Shown: positions 17,748-26,835, counted from the first letter of the stretch. The stretch: DNA of 64,000 bases from Bradyrhizobium sp. NDS-1 (GCF_032918005.1 NZ_CP136628.1:977501-1041500), one strand, 5' to 3'. A program made the numbers and translations. The notes: generated from the sequence alone by a model not told the origin.

Positions 17748-18992
17748 ATGAACTTCGACGACACCCCGCAGGAAGCCGAATTCCGCGCCACCGCGCGCGC
17801 CTGGATCGGCGCGAACGCGCCGAAGCAATACGAGGACGAGCTGCGCAAATCCTCGCTCGGCCGCACCGTGCTTAGGAATGCCGACATTCTCGAGGTCGCA
17901 AAGGCCTGGCAGAAGAAGAAGGCCGACGCTGGCTGGGCCTGCCTGCACTGGCCGAAGGAGTATGGCGGCCGCGGATCGTCGCCGATCGAGCGCGTAATCT
18001 GGCAGCAGGAAGAGGGGCCGTTTGGTCAGCTCTCACGCATGTTCATCATCGGCCACGGCATGTGCGGGCCGACCATGATGGCGTTCGCACGCGAGGAGCA
18101 TAAGCGGACCTATTTGCCGCCGCTCGCATCAGGCGAGAAGGTGTGGTGCCAGCTGTTCTCCGAGCCGGCCGGCGGCTCCGACGTCGCGGGCTTGCGCACG
18201 CGCGCAGAGAAAGATGGCGACGAGTGGGTCGTCAACGGCCAGAAGATCTGGACGTCGGGCGCGCATTATTCCGATTACGGCATCCTGCTCACGCGCACCG
18301 ATTCGACCGTGCCGAAGCACAAGGGCCTCACCATGTTCTTCCTGGACATGAAGAGCCCCGGCGTCGAGGTCAGGCCGATCAAGCAGGCCAGCGGCGCTTC
18401 CGACTTCAACGAGGTCTATTTCACCAATGTCCGCATCCCCGACCACCAGCGTCTCGGCGAGGTCGGCGACGGCTGGAACGTCTCGCTGACCACGCTGATG
18501 AACGAGCGCAGCGCGATCGGCGCGGCCGTCTCGACCGGCTTCCCTGAATTGTTCGAGTATTGCTCCAGCCTGATGCTCGACGACGGGCCGGCGATCGAGG
18601 ATCGCGCCGTGCGCGCGAAGCTGGCGAACTGGGCGGTGAAGGCGAGCGGGCTGAAATACACCAGCATGCGCGCGATTTCGGCGCTCTCGAAGGGCGAGCG
18701 GCCGGGGCCGGAAAATTCCATCGGCAAGCTGGTGGCGGGCTCGATGATTCAGGACGTCGCGACCTACGCGCTGGATCTGCAGGGGGCTAGCGGCGTGGTC
18801 AGCGGTGAGGATGCCGAACTCGCCGGCCGTTTCCAGGCGATGCTGCTGCGCGCACCCGGCACGCGCGTCGAAGGCGGCACCGACGAGATCATGCGCAACA
18901 TCATCGCCGAGCGGGTGCTGGGCCTGCCCGGCGATATCAGGGTCGACAAGGACGTGCCGTTCAACAAGATCCCGACGAAGGGAAGAGGGTAG
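17748..18992 (+). CDS. Acyl-CoA dehydrogenase, 414-residue paralogue A
   Basis: A large-subunit-type acyl-CoA dehydrogenase. Visible motifs include HWPKEYGGRG, the FAD-binding stretch WCQLFSEPAGGSDVAGLRTR, NGQKIWTSGAHYSDYG and the C-terminal VEGGTDEIMRNIIAER. The Glu in VEGGT aligns with the catalytic base of medium-chain enzymes. It is a tandem paralogue of the next gene, at roughly 70% identity by eye, separated by only 9 bases. A substrate with an aromatic or carboxylated tail is possible given the neighbouring CoA ligase. Confidence 0.9.
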   Translation: MNFDDTPQEAEFRATARAWIGANAPKQYEDELRKSSLGRTVLRNADILEVAKAWQKKKADAGWACLHWPKEYGGRGSSPIERVIWQQEEGPFGQLSRMFIIGHGMCGPTMMAFAREEHKRTYLPPLASGEKVWCQLFSEPAGGSDVAGLRTRAEKDGDEWVVNGQKIWTSGAHYSDYGILLTRTDSTVPKHKGLTMFFLDMKSPGVEVRPIKQASGASDFNEVYFTNVRIPDHQRLGEVGDGWNVSLTTLMNERSAIGAAVSTGFPELFEYCSSLMLDDGPAIEDRAVRAKLANWAVKASGLKYTSMRAISALSKGERPGPENSIGKLVAGSMIQDVATYALDLQGASGVVSGEDAELAGRFQAMLLRAPGTRVEGGTDEIMRNIIAERVLGLPGDIRVDKDVPFNKIPTKGRG

Positions 18993-19001
18993 AGGTCCGC
19001 C

Positions 19002-20246
19002 ATGAATTTCGACGACACCCCGCAGGAAGCCGCATTCCGCGAGACCGCGCGGAAATGGATCGACGCCCACGCGCCGAAGGAATTGCATGCCGAGCTGTCG
19101 AAATCCTCGCTCGGCCGCATTCGCCTTGCCAGCCACGACATCGTCGATGTCGGCAAGGCCTGGCAGAAGAAAAAGGCCGAAGGCGGCTGGGCCTGTCTGC
19201 ACTGGCCTAAGGAGTATGGCGGCCGCGGCGCGACGCCGATCGAGAAGGTGATCTGGCAGCAGGAGGAGGGCGTCTACGGCAAGCTGACGCAGCCGTTCCA
19301 GATCGGCGAGGGCATGTGCGGCCCGACCGTGATGGCGTTCGGCAGCGAGGATGCGAAGCGCAGGTATCTGCCGAAGCTCGCCTCGGGCGAGGAGATCTGG
19401 TGCCAGTTGTTCTCCGAACCGTCCGCTGGTTCGGACGTCGCGGGTCTGCGCACACGCGCGGAGAAGAAGGGCGACAATTGGGTTGTTAATGGCCAGAAGA
19501 TCTGGACCTCGGGCGCGCATTACTCCGACTACGGCCTTTTGATCGCGCGCACCGATCCGAGTGTGCCCAAGCACAAGGGCCTCACCATGTTCTTCCTGGA
19601 CATGAAGAGCCCCGGCGTGGAGGTCAGGCCGATCAAGCAGGCCAATGGCATGCAGGAGTTCAACGAAGTCTATTTCACCGACGTTGTGATTCCCGACAGC
19701 CAGCGCCTCGGCGCCGTCGGCGAGGGCTGGAGCGTATCGCTGACCACGCTGATGAACGAGCGCATGTCGATCGGCTCGCGGCTTGCGACCGGCGTCCCCG
19801 AGATGTTCGACTTCTGCTCCAACCTCATGTTGGAGGAGGGGCTCGCCATCGACGATCCCGCCGTGCGCTCGAAGCTTGCGAGCTGGGCGGCGAAGTCGAG
19901 CGGGCTGAAATACACCAGCTACCGCACCATCTCGGCCCTTTCGAAGGGCGAGCGGCCGGGCCCGGAGAACTCCATCGGGAAGCTGGTCTCGGGCATGATG
20001 CTCCAGGACATTGCGACCTACGCGATGGACCTACAGGGCGCGGCCGGTGTTCTCACCGGAAACGACGAGGAAACGGTGCAGGGCCAGTTCCAGCAGATGC
20101 TGCTGTCCGCGCCCTCGATGCGCATCGCGGGCGGCACCGACGAGATCCTGCGCAACATCATCGCCGAGCGCGTGCTGGGGCTGCCGGGCGACATTCGTGT
20201 CGACAAGGACGTGCCGTACAACAAGATCCCGACCAAGGGGCGGTGA
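19002..20246 (+). CDS. Acyl-CoA dehydrogenase, 414-residue paralogue B
   Basis: A full-length tandem copy of the preceding gene, sharing length, N-terminus (MNFDDTPQEAAFRETAR) and all FAD motifs. One difference stands out: the C-terminal motif reads IAGGTDEILRNIIAER, with Ala where paralogue A has Glu. Many acyl-CoA dehydrogenases of the large-subunit group have IAGGT and use a base elsewhere, so loss of activity cannot be concluded. It starts 9 bases after paralogue A and is certainly in the same transcript. Confidence 0.9.
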   Translation: MNFDDTPQEAAFRETARKWIDAHAPKELHAELSKSSLGRIRLASHDIVDVGKAWQKKKAEGGWACLHWPKEYGGRGATPIEKVIWQQEEGVYGKLTQPFQIGEGMCGPTVMAFGSEDAKRRYLPKLASGEEIWCQLFSEPSAGSDVAGLRTRAEKKGDNWVVNGQKIWTSGAHYSDYGLLIARTDPSVPKHKGLTMFFLDMKSPGVEVRPIKQANGMQEFNEVYFTDVVIPDSQRLGAVGEGWSVSLTTLMNERMSIGSRLATGVPEMFDFCSNLMLEEGLAIDDPAVRSKLASWAAKSSGLKYTSYRTISALSKGERPGPENSIGKLVSGMMLQDIATYAMDLQGAAGVLTGNDEETVQGQFQQMLLSAPSMRIAGGTDEILRNIIAERVLGLPGDIRVDKDVPYNKIPTKGR

Positions 20247-20255
20247 TTATCCTCG

Positions 20256-20360
20256 TGTCCCGGACGCGGCGCAGCGCGCCGTGAGCCGGGACCCGGAATT
20301 CCACAATGGGCCCCGGCTCTGCGCCGCATCACTTCGTGCTGTGTCGCGTCCGGGGCACGA
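20256..20360. repeat. Palindromic intergenic repeat, 'gtcccggacgcg' type
   Basis: A related but distinct repeat: gtgtcccggacgcggcgcag on the left and a gtccggggcacga end on the right. It fills the gap between dehydrogenase B and the nitroreductase. Confidence 0.6.
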
Positions 20361-20374
20361 AAGCGAGTCAAGCC

Positions 20375-21088
20375 ATGGACGCTAAAGCACCCAATGCCCG
20401 CCACTCCACTGAAGACCGTATCGGCGTGCTCGAAGAGCTCCTCAATGAGCGTTATTCCGTCCGCGCCTTCCTGCCGAAGGAAGTCGACCGCGCCACCATC
20501 GAGCATGTGCTGACCACCGCGCAGCGCACGGCCTCATGGTGCAACAGCCAGCCCTGGCAGGTCGTCATCGCCAGCGGCGCTGCCAAGGAGCGCTTTCGCC
20601 AGGCGATCTACAAGGAGGCTTCTGGCGGTCTCGGCGACGACTACGATTTCACGCCGCCGCGCGAATATGTCGGGATCTATCTGGAGCGGCGCCGCGAGAG
20701 CGGTTTTCAGCTGTACAATACGCTGGGCATCGCCCGCGGCGACAGAAGCGCCTACGCCAAGCAAGCGCTGGAGAACTACAATTTCTTCGGCGCGCCGCAC
20801 GTCGCGATCATCCACACCAACGAGCCGCTCGGCATTTACGGTGCGATCGATTGCGGCGCCTATGTCAGCAATTTCATGCTGGCCGCGCAGGCGCTCGGGC
20901 TCGGCACGATTCCGCAGGCCGCCTTGGCGCGGCATTCCGGCCTGATCCGCCGCCACTTCAACCTGCCCGACGATCGCCGGATCGTCTGCGGCATCTCGTT
21001 CGGTTATGCGGACGACGCCCACAAGGTCAACAGCTACCGCACCTCGCGTGCGAGCGTGGCAGATACGGTCACCTTTGCAGAGGAGTGA
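20375..21088 (+). CDS. Nitroreductase family protein
   Basis: A 237-residue FMN-dependent oxidoreductase of the nitroreductase fold. It has the phosphate-binding RYSVRAFLPKEV near residue 26, SWCNSQPWQVV near 52, and the C-terminal GISFGYAD segment that contacts FMN. ATG 20375 lies just after a repeat. The family reduces nitro groups, quinones or enoate-like substrates with NAD(P)H. It is last in the run of acyl-CoA genes and convergent with ecfG; whether it acts in the same pathway is unknown. Confidence 0.87.
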   Translation: MDAKAPNARHSTEDRIGVLEELLNERYSVRAFLPKEVDRATIEHVLTTAQRTASWCNSQPWQVVIASGAAKERFRQAIYKEASGGLGDDYDFTPPREYVGIYLERRRESGFQLYNTLGIARGDRSAYAKQALENYNFFGAPHVAIIHTNEPLGIYGAIDCGAYVSNFMLAAQALGLGTIPQAALARHSGLIRRHFNLPDDRRIVCGISFGYADDAHKVNSYRTSRASVADTVTFAEE

Positions 21089-21131
21089 TCGAGAGCGGCG
21101 TGGTCCCGCGCCGTCGGCCTCAGACGCGCGC

Positions 21132-21159
21132 GAAGACGGCCGTGGAAACGGCCGCCTTC
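21132..21159. terminator. Hairpin between nitroreductase and ecfG
   Basis: A 12-bp stem with one mismatch (21132-21143 with 21148-21159) and a GGAA loop lies between the convergent nitroreductase and ecfG genes. A weak T-containing tail (cgtctgtct) follows on the plus strand. Confidence 0.6.
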
Positions 21160-21181
21160 GTCTGTCTCGGTCGAATGGCCG

Positions 21182-21730
21182 TCAGCCGCCGCTGCCGCCG
21201 ATCACGGCCCGCACCGTCTCGTCAGGCCCGAAATCCTCGGCGCCGTCGACATAGAGCAGTGCGGCGAGCTTCGAGCGGGCGCGGTTCACGCGGCTCTTGA
21301 TCGTGCCGACCGCGCAGCCGCAGATCGAGGCCGCATCCTCGTAGGAGAAGCCCGAGGCGCCGACCAGGATCAACGCTTCACGCTGGTCCTGCGGAAGCTT
21401 CTCGAGCGCCGTGCGGAACTCCTCGAACTCGAGATGTGCGTTCTGCGAGGGCTGTGTCTTCAGCGTCTTGGCGTAGTTGCCCTCGGCATCCTCGACCTCG
21501 CGCCGCCGCTTGCGGTAGTCGGAACGGAATAGGTTGCGCAGGATCGTGAACAGCCACGCCGGCAGATTGGAGCCGGGCTGGAACGAGTCGATGTTGGCGA
21601 GCGCGCGGAGCAGCGTCTCCTGGACCAAATCGTCGGCGCGGTCCGCATTGCCGCTGAGCGAAATGGCGAACGCGCGCAGACTGGGCACGGCCGCCAGGAT
21701 GTCGTTACGCAGGGAATCCGTGAGAGGCAT
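21182..21730 (-). CDS. ecfG: General stress sigma factor EcfG
   Basis: A 182-residue ECF15-type sigma factor, the effector of the alphaproteobacterial general stress response. Region 2 spans about residues 10-80 (SGNADRADDLVQETLLRAL), and region 4 about 115-170 (LPQDQREALILVGASGFSYEDAA). Its ATG overlaps the stop codon of nepR (TAATG), so the two are translationally coupled. It directs RNA polymerase to GGAAC-N16/17-CGTT promoters, of which matches occur elsewhere in this window. PhyR is encoded divergently, which is the typical layout. Confidence 0.97.
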   Translation of the reverse strand: MPLTDSLRNDILAAVPSLRAFAISLSGNADRADDLVQETLLRALANIDSFQPGSNLPAWLFTILRNLFRSDYRKRRREVEDAEGNYAKTLKTQPSQNAHLEFEEFRTALEKLPQDQREALILVGASGFSYEDAASICGCAVGTIKSRVNRARSKLAALLYVDGAEDFGPDETVRAVIGGSGG

Positions 21731-21963
21731 TAGTCCCTCCCATTGTTGTTGTCGTTGGATCCGCCCTCATCGCCCAATTGGGGTGTCGCTCCCGGCGCAT
21801 CAAGCTTCTTGATCAGCTCTGCGAACCGATCCGGAACGCCTTGTCGCACGACATCATCATACATGGCGCGCAACTGATGCCCTATCCGGGATTGGATCTC
21901 CGGAGTGAGGCCTCCCTTGCCGGGGGTCGTGCTTCTGCTGGCTTGAGACTTGAGATCTTTCAT
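21730..21963 (-). CDS. nepR: Anti-sigma factor NepR
   Basis: A 77-residue protein that holds EcfG inactive until phosphorylated PhyR removes it. The conserved core IQSRIGHQLRAMYDDVVRQG followed by PDRFAELIKKLD is intact and forms the two helices that bind sigma or PhyR. The Asn/Gly-rich tail is disordered, as in other NepR proteins. ATG 21963 is preferred over a longer frame because it gives the usual size. Its end overlaps the ecfG start. Confidence 0.95.
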   Translation of the reverse strand: MKDLKSQASRSTTPGKGGLTPEIQSRIGHQLRAMYDDVVRQGVPDRFAELIKKLDAPGATPQLGDEGGSNDNNNGRD

Positions 21964-22057
21964 GACCTGTTCCACGTTTCCCCGAGTTAAGTGACTGTAA
22001 GTTCGAGAGGTTTTCTCAACCGGGAGCCGTTCCCTGGTTAGGCACAATTCCAGGTTC

Positions 22058-22091
22058 GAGAAAAAGTTCCCGGCCGGACGGAACTTTTCTC
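22058..22091. promoter_or_regulatory. Inverted repeat with back-to-back GGAAC elements
   Basis: GAGAAAAAGTTCC (22058-22070) and GGAACTTTTCTC (22080-22091) form an inverted repeat around a 9-base spacer between nepR and phyR. Each arm presents a GGAAC -35-like element pointing outward, so the two divergent transcription units appear to share a symmetric control region. Confidence 0.6.
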
Positions 22092-22104
22092 AAGTTGAGG
22101 CGTA
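22080..22104 (+). promoter_or_regulatory. Possible EcfG-type promoter of phyR
   Basis: GGAAC (22080-22084), 16 bases, then CGTA (22101-22104). The -35 and spacing fit EcfG promoters, while the -10 differs from CGTT in its last base. It points toward phyR. Confidence 0.45.
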
Positions 22105-22195
22105 ATCAGCCCAGCAGGGGAACCCGGGCCCCCCGCGTGACGCCTGACCTCAGGATCTCGACCTCAAGGCCGGCCCGAACACGAATGGAGTGGGG

Positions 22196-23002
22196 ATGTC
22201 CCGTTCACAGCTTGTTGCTGAACACTTGCCGTTGTTGCGCCGGTACGCACGCGCCCTGACAGGCAGCCAGGCCTCCGGTGACGCCTACGTCGCTGCCATG
22301 TTGGAAGCCATGCTGGGAGATCCAGCGGTGCTCGACGAGAGCCATGGACCGCGCGCCGGCTTGTTCCGGCTGTTCACCCAGATCTGGAACTCGGTCTCGG
22401 TCAACGACGATTCGGAGGTGACGACCCTGCCGATGCCGCCAGAGCGGCGCCTGTCGAACATCACGCCGCTGCCACGGCAGGCCTTCCTCCTGCTCTCCCT
22501 GGAGGGGTTTTCGGAGGAGGAAGTCGGCTACATCCTCGGCACCGACGTCGCCGAGACGCGGCGCCTTGCGGATGCCGCAGGCCGCGAGATGGCGGCCGAG
22601 ATCGCGACAGACGTGCTGATCATCGAGGACGAGACCTTCATCGCCATGGACCTCGAGAGCCTGGTGAAGAATCTCGGCCACAACGTCGTCGGCGTCGCGC
22701 GGACCCATGCCGATGCCGTGGCGCTCGCCAAGAACAAGCGCCCGGGTCTGATCCTCGCCGACATCCAGCTTGCCGACGGCTCGTCGGGCCTCGACGCCGT
22801 CAACGAGCTGCTGCGCACTTTCGAGGTGCCGGTGGTGTTCATCACCGCCTACCCCGAGCGCTTCCTCACCGGCGAGCGTCCCGAGCCGGCATTCCTGATC
22901 TCGAAGCCCTTCCAGCCCGCGATGGTGTCGGCGGTGGCGAGCCAGGCGCTGTTCTTCCAGCGCAACTCGCGCAACCGGGCGCCAAAGGCGCCGGCGGCGT
23001 AA
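22196..23002 (+). CDS. phyR: General stress response regulator PhyR
   Basis: A 268-residue regulator with an N-terminal sigma-like domain (about residues 5-135) and a C-terminal receiver domain (about 138-255). The phosphoacceptor is D189 in ILADIQLADG. Acidic residues (IIEDE) near 143-146 and the lysine in SKPF complete the receiver site. Phosphorylation exposes the sigma-like part, which captures NepR and frees EcfG. ATG 22196 follows GGAG at five bases; a GTG six bases earlier is the alternative. No HWE/HisKA2 kinase gene is adjacent in the window. Confidence 0.97.
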   Translation: MSRSQLVAEHLPLLRRYARALTGSQASGDAYVAAMLEAMLGDPAVLDESHGPRAGLFRLFTQIWNSVSVNDDSEVTTLPMPPERRLSNITPLPRQAFLLLSLEGFSEEEVGYILGTDVAETRRLADAAGREMAAEIATDVLIIEDETFIAMDLESLVKNLGHNVVGVARTHADAVALAKNKRPGLILADIQLADGSSGLDAVNELLRTFEVPVVFITAYPERFLTGERPEPAFLISKPFQPAMVSAVASQALFFQRNSRNRAPKAPAA

Positions 23003-23138
23003 GGAAGGCATCGTTCGCGAAACGATTTGATCCGGCGTGCTGCAGGGCACGCCGGATTTTTCGTGTCGGTTGTCCGCGCTTGACGCGCATCCGCGGCGCC
23101 GCTCATACCTCATGCATGAATCTAGCCGGAGACGGACC

Positions 23139-23738
23139 ATGCACCAGCAACTCCTCGACCGCCTCGCCATTCGCGACCTCGTCGAGAACTGGGCGGTGTG
23201 GCGCGATGCCGGCGACTGGGAGCGCTTTGCCACGGTCTGGCACGAGGAGGGCTGGATGTCCGCGACCTGGTTTCAGGGGCCGGCGCGGGATTTCATGCGC
23301 GTCAGCCAGGAGGGCTTCGCCAAGGGCGTGCGCATCCTGCACTTCCTCGGCGGCACCAGCATCGACCTCAAGGGCGAGCGGGCCATTGCCCAGACCAAGA
23401 TGACGATCTCGCAGCGTGCCCTGGTGCACGACGTGCTCTGCGACGTCGTCTGCACCGGGCGCTTTTACGATTTCCTGGAGAAGCGCCAGGAAAGATGGGG
23501 CATCGTCCGCCGCCAGCCGATCTATGAGAAGGACCGGATCGACCCGGTCGATCCCGCCGCGACACTCCGTCTCGACCAGAAGGCGCTCGCCGCGCTGCCC
23601 GAAGGCTACCGCCACCTCGCCTACATGCAGGAGCTGATCGGCTACAAGGTCAAGCGCGACATGCCGGGCCTGACCGGCGCAGAGGTCGAAAAGCTATATG
23701 GCGAGGGGCGGGAGTGGCTCGCGGAAAAAGCCAAATAG
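23139..23738 (+). CDS. NTF2-like / SnoaL-fold protein
   Basis: A 199-residue protein of the nuclear-transport-factor-2-like superfamily. The N-terminal pattern LAIRDLVENWAVWRDAGDWERFATVW is typical, with helices followed by a curved sheet. Members include hydratases, isomerases and non-catalytic binding proteins, and no specific catalytic set can be assigned. ATG 23139 follows GGAGACGGACC. It is downstream of phyR on the same strand, but a 136-base gap separates them, so membership in the stress operon is uncertain. Confidence 0.75.
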   Translation: MHQQLLDRLAIRDLVENWAVWRDAGDWERFATVWHEEGWMSATWFQGPARDFMRVSQEGFAKGVRILHFLGGTSIDLKGERAIAQTKMTISQRALVHDVLCDVVCTGRFYDFLEKRQERWGIVRRQPIYEKDRIDPVDPAATLRLDQKALAALPEGYRHLAYMQELIGYKVKRDMPGLTGAEVEKLYGEGREWLAEKAK

Positions 23739-23769
23739 CGCGACTCAAGCGAGCCCCAGAAAAAAGTAA

Positions 23770-23798
23770 GGCGCGACTGGCATCACCACAGTCGCGCC
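23770..23798. terminator. Hairpin after the NTF2-like gene
   Basis: A perfect 10-bp stem (23770-23779 with 23789-23798) starts 32 bases after the stop codon. An A-run lies on its left, so the T-tailed direction is the minus strand. The rest of the 264-bp gap to 24003 shows no gene. Confidence 0.5.
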
Positions 23799-24002
23799 CT
23801 ACGTCGCCGGCTTATGGGGCAGGGGGGAATAGCCGGCTGCTGAGACGACTCCTGCCTGCGCGAGTCGTTCCACGCCCCGCGAAATATTTTGCGCGCGCTG
23901 CGGCCATTGTCGCACACGGTTAAGTGATCGTAACGGTCAAGAACCCCTGGTCCACCGCCGGCGTTGTTCCCGTGATCGCCATGGGGCGAGGGATCGGCAG
24001 TC

Positions 24003-24425
24003 ATGTCACAGATTTACAAGGCATTTTTGGGCGCCATCGCGATTGCCACAACGCTCGGCGCGGCGCAATTGGCCTCCGGCCACGATCTGGCCGACCGCTG
24101 GCAGGCGGTCGCCGATATCCCCAGCCACGGCTCGACCTCCGCGCCAAGCCAGAACGTCAACCGCGCCGGCAAGGCCGACCGGCTTGCCGACATCAAGCCC
24201 GCACCGGTACCCGTCCGCACCGTCTCAATGCGGCTGAACGATCTCGCCAATACCTCGGTGTTGCTGCGGGTGCCCGCGGTGATCGAGACCGGCAACGCCA
24301 AGCCGCCGATGCTGCTCCAGAACCAGAAGAAGGTCCGCAACAAGCCGACGATCGCCTGCGAGCCGATGGTCAGCTCCCTGACCGAGGTCGCAAAGCTGCT
24401 TCAGCCCGGCCGTTGCGTGACCTGA
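24003..24425 (+). CDS. Hypothetical exported protein
   Basis: A 140-residue protein with an N-terminal signal peptide (MSQIYKAFLGAIAIATTLGAAQLASG) and a short mature domain. A single cysteine pair can be made from C121-like ACEPM and GRCVT near the end. The conserved-looking part is KPTIACEPMVSSLTEVAKLLQPGRC. I recognise no family; it is probably periplasmic. The gene stands alone between two hairpins, upstream of htpG. Confidence 0.65.
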   Translation: MSQIYKAFLGAIAIATTLGAAQLASGHDLADRWQAVADIPSHGSTSAPSQNVNRAGKADRLADIKPAPVPVRTVSMRLNDLANTSVLLRVPAVIETGNAKPPMLLQNQKKVRNKPTIACEPMVSSLTEVAKLLQPGRCVT

Positions 24426-24430
24426 TCCGC

Positions 24431-24454
24431 AAGGACGCCGGACCGGGCGTCCTT
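24431..24454. terminator. Hairpin after hypothetical exported protein
   Basis: AAGGACGCC (24431-24439) pairs perfectly with GGCGTCCTT (24446-24454), six bases after the stop codon. The T-tail is poor. Confidence 0.55.
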
Positions 24455-24482
24455 CCGCCGAGAGCAAGATCGTTCACGTCCA

Positions 24483-24511
24483 CTTGATCCCCCGCACGCT
24501 CGCGTTATATC
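24483..24511 (+). promoter_or_regulatory. RpoH-type heat-shock promoter of htpG
   Basis: CTTGA (-35) lies 17 bases before GTTATATC (-10), matching alphaproteobacterial sigma-32 promoters. The distance to the htpG start at 24549 leaves a short leader. Confidence 0.6.
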
Positions 24512-24548
24512 CCGGGTTTCTTCCCCTTCGTTTTGACCGGGTAAACGC

Positions 24549-26426
24549 ATGACGACGTCAGACACGGCTGTGCATACGCAGCCCTTCCAGGCCGAAGTTT
24601 CCGAGCTTCTGCACCTCATGGTGCATTCCGTCTATTCCGAGACCGACATCTTCCTGCGCGAGCTCGTCTCCAACGCCTCCGACGCCTGCGACAAGCTGCG
24701 CTACGAGGCGATCGCCAGCCCGGCGCTGCTGGGCGAGGGCGACGCGCTCAAGATCCGCATCATTCCAAACAAGCAAGCCGCGACGCTCACGATCGCCGAC
24801 AACGGCATCGGCATGGAGCGGCAGGAGCTGATCGATCATCTCGGCACCATCGCCCGCTCCGGCACCAAGGCGTTCGTATCGAAGCTGAAGGAGGCCAAGG
24901 ATGGCCTCGGCTTGATCGGCCAGTTCGGCGTCGGCTTCTATTCCGCCTTCATGGTCGCCGAGAAGATCGCCGTGGTCAGCCGCCGTGCCGGCGAGAGCGA
25001 CGTCTGGACCTGGACATCTTCCGGTGGCTCCGGCTTCGAGATCGCCCGTGCCAGTGACGAGGAGGCGGCGCGGCTGACGCGCGGCACCGAGATCGTTCTG
25101 CATCTCAAGGACGATGCCAAGAAATACCTCGAGGCCTACGAGATCGAGCGCATCGTCGGTGCCTATTCCGACAACATCCTGTTTCCCATCGAGCTCGTGC
25201 CGGAAGAGGGCGAGCCGCGCCAGATCAATTCGGCCAGCGCGCTATGGCAGCGCTCGAAATCAGAGCTCACGGCAGAAGACTACAAGAAAGCCTATCAGCA
25301 GATCGCGTCCGCCTTCGACGATCCCGCGATGACGCTGCATTACCGCGCCGAGGGCCGCTATTCCTACGCCGTGCTGCTGTTCGCTCCCTCGACCAAGCCG
25401 TTCGACCTGTTCGAGCCGAACCGCAAGGGCCGGGTGAAGCTCTACGTCCGCCGGGTCTTCATCACCGACGATGCCGATCTGCTTCCGGGCTATCTCCGCT
25501 TCGTCCGAGGCGTCGTCGACAGCGAGGACCTTCCCCTCAACATCTCCCGCGAGATGCTCCAGAACAATCCCCAGCTCGCGCAGATCCGCAAGGCGGTGGC
25601 GACCCGGGTCGTGTCGGAGCTCGAAAGCCTCGCCGAGAAGGATCCGGACAATTTCGCCAAGATCTGGGACGCCTTCGGCGCGGTGCTCAAGGAAGGCATC
25701 TACGAGGATTTCGAGCGGCGCGAGAAACTGCTGGCGCTGTCGCGCTTCACCACGACGTCGGGCGAGAAGCGTTCGCTGAAGCAGGTCATCGCCGATTTCA
25801 AGCCGAACCAGACCGAGATCTATTATCTCGTCGGCGACAGCATCGAGCGGCTGAGGTCCAACCCGCGGCTCGAGGCCGCGACGGCGCGCGGCATCGAGGT
25901 GCTGCTGCTGTCCGATCCCGTCGACGCCTTCTGGACCTCGATGCCCTCGGAGTTCGAGGGCAAGCCGCTGAAGTCGCTGAGCCAGGGCGATCTCAATCTC
26001 GACCTGATTCCGCGCGTCGACGACAAGGACGAGGCGAAGAAGGATGAGCCCGAAGCCGACGAGGCCGCCACCATCGCTGTGATCAAGGCCGCGCTCGGCG
26101 AGCGCGTCAGCGACGTCAAGGCCTCGACGCGCCTCACCAGCTCGGCCTCCTGCCTCGTCGCCGACAGCCAGGGGCCGAGCCGGGAGCTCGAGCGAATCCT
26201 GGCGCAGCAGAACCGCGGCATGAAGACCAAGCCGATCCTGGAGATCAATCTGCGCCATCCGATGGTGGGCGCGATCACCAAGGCGCAGGCCGGCTCCAAG
26301 GCGGTCGACGACCTCAGCCTGCTCCTGCTCGAACAGGCGCAGATCCTGGATGGCGAATTGCCGGAAGATCCCGCTGCGTTTGCGGCGAGGCTGAACCGGC
26401 TGGTGCTGCAGGGGCTCGGCGCATAG
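24549..26426 (+). CDS. htpG: Molecular chaperone HtpG (Hsp90)
   Basis: A 625-residue bacterial Hsp90. The ATP-binding domain has the [16 protein letters not shown] and IADNGIGM motifs and the [14 protein letters not shown] lid segment. The middle domain carries [18 protein letters not shown] with the catalytic Arg region. The C-terminal part forms the dimer. Length and all signatures are normal. It acts in the cytoplasm as an ATP-dependent chaperone. A sigma-32-like promoter lies upstream, consistent with heat-shock control. Confidence 0.97.
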   Translation: MTTSDTAVHTQPFQAEVSELLHLMVHSVYSETDIFLRELVSNASDACDKLRYEAIASPALLGEGDALKIRIIPNKQAATLTIADNGIGMERQELIDHLGTIARSGTKAFVSKLKEAKDGLGLIGQFGVGFYSAFMVAEKIAVVSRRAGESDVWTWTSSGGSGFEIARASDEEAARLTRGTEIVLHLKDDAKKYLEAYEIERIVGAYSDNILFPIELVPEEGEPRQINSASALWQRSKSELTAEDYKKAYQQIASAFDDPAMTLHYRAEGRYSYAVLLFAPSTKPFDLFEPNRKGRVKLYVRRVFITDDADLLPGYLRFVRGVVDSEDLPLNISREMLQNNPQLAQIRKAVATRVVSELESLAEKDPDNFAKIWDAFGAVLKEGIYEDFERREKLLALSRFTTTSGEKRSLKQVIADFKPNQTEIYYLVGDSIERLRSNPRLEAATARGIEVLLLSDPVDAFWTSMPSEFEGKPLKSLSQGDLNLDLIPRVDDKDEAKKDEPEADEAATIAVIKAALGERVSDVKASTRLTSSASCLVADSQGPSRELERILAQQNRGMKTKPILEINLRHPMVGAITKAQAGSKAVDDLSLLLLEQAQILDGELPEDPAAFAARLNRLVLQGLGA

Positions 26427-26556
26427 CGCCGTAGCCCGCTGCACTCACCTTGCCGTCATCCGACCCAAGAACTGTCGCCGCCGGCTTCGTGTTATGCCAT
26501 AGCAGGCCGTCGGCATCAGACCCGCCGCCGACGTCGTCGATTCGAGGATTAAGTCC

Positions 26557-26835
26557 ATGCGCCTGCCGATCTTGACCCTCACCGCGACTGCGGCGCTGTT
26601 CGTTGCGGCACCGGCCAATGCTCAGAGATACGACCCGCGCTATCCGGTGTGCATGCACGTCTATACGGCCGGTGGCGGCTTCGGCGGTGGCGGCGGTGAT
26701 TATTTCGACTGCTCTTTCACCTCGATGCCGCAATGTCGGGCCACGGCGTCGGGGCTCGCGGCGAGCTGTGACGTCAATCCCTACTACGCGCCCAAGGAGC
26801 CGCCGCCTCGCCGGCGCCACAAGAAGCCGCACTAG
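26557..26835 (+). CDS. DUF3551 small exported protein, paralogue 1
   Basis: A 92-residue protein with a signal peptide ending near ANA-QRYDPRYPVC. The mature part has four cysteines (PVCMHVY, YFDCSFTSMPQC, ASCDVNPYY), probably forming two disulfides in the periplasm. This is the DUF3551 pattern, expanded in Bradyrhizobiaceae. A Gly-rich insert (GGGFGGGGGDY) distinguishes it from the next gene. The function of the family is not established. It ends in a basic KKPH tail. Confidence 0.85.
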   Translation: MRLPILTLTATAALFVAAPANAQRYDPRYPVCMHVYTAGGGFGGGGGDYFDCSFTSMPQCRATASGLAASCDVNPYYAPKEPPPRRRHKKPH

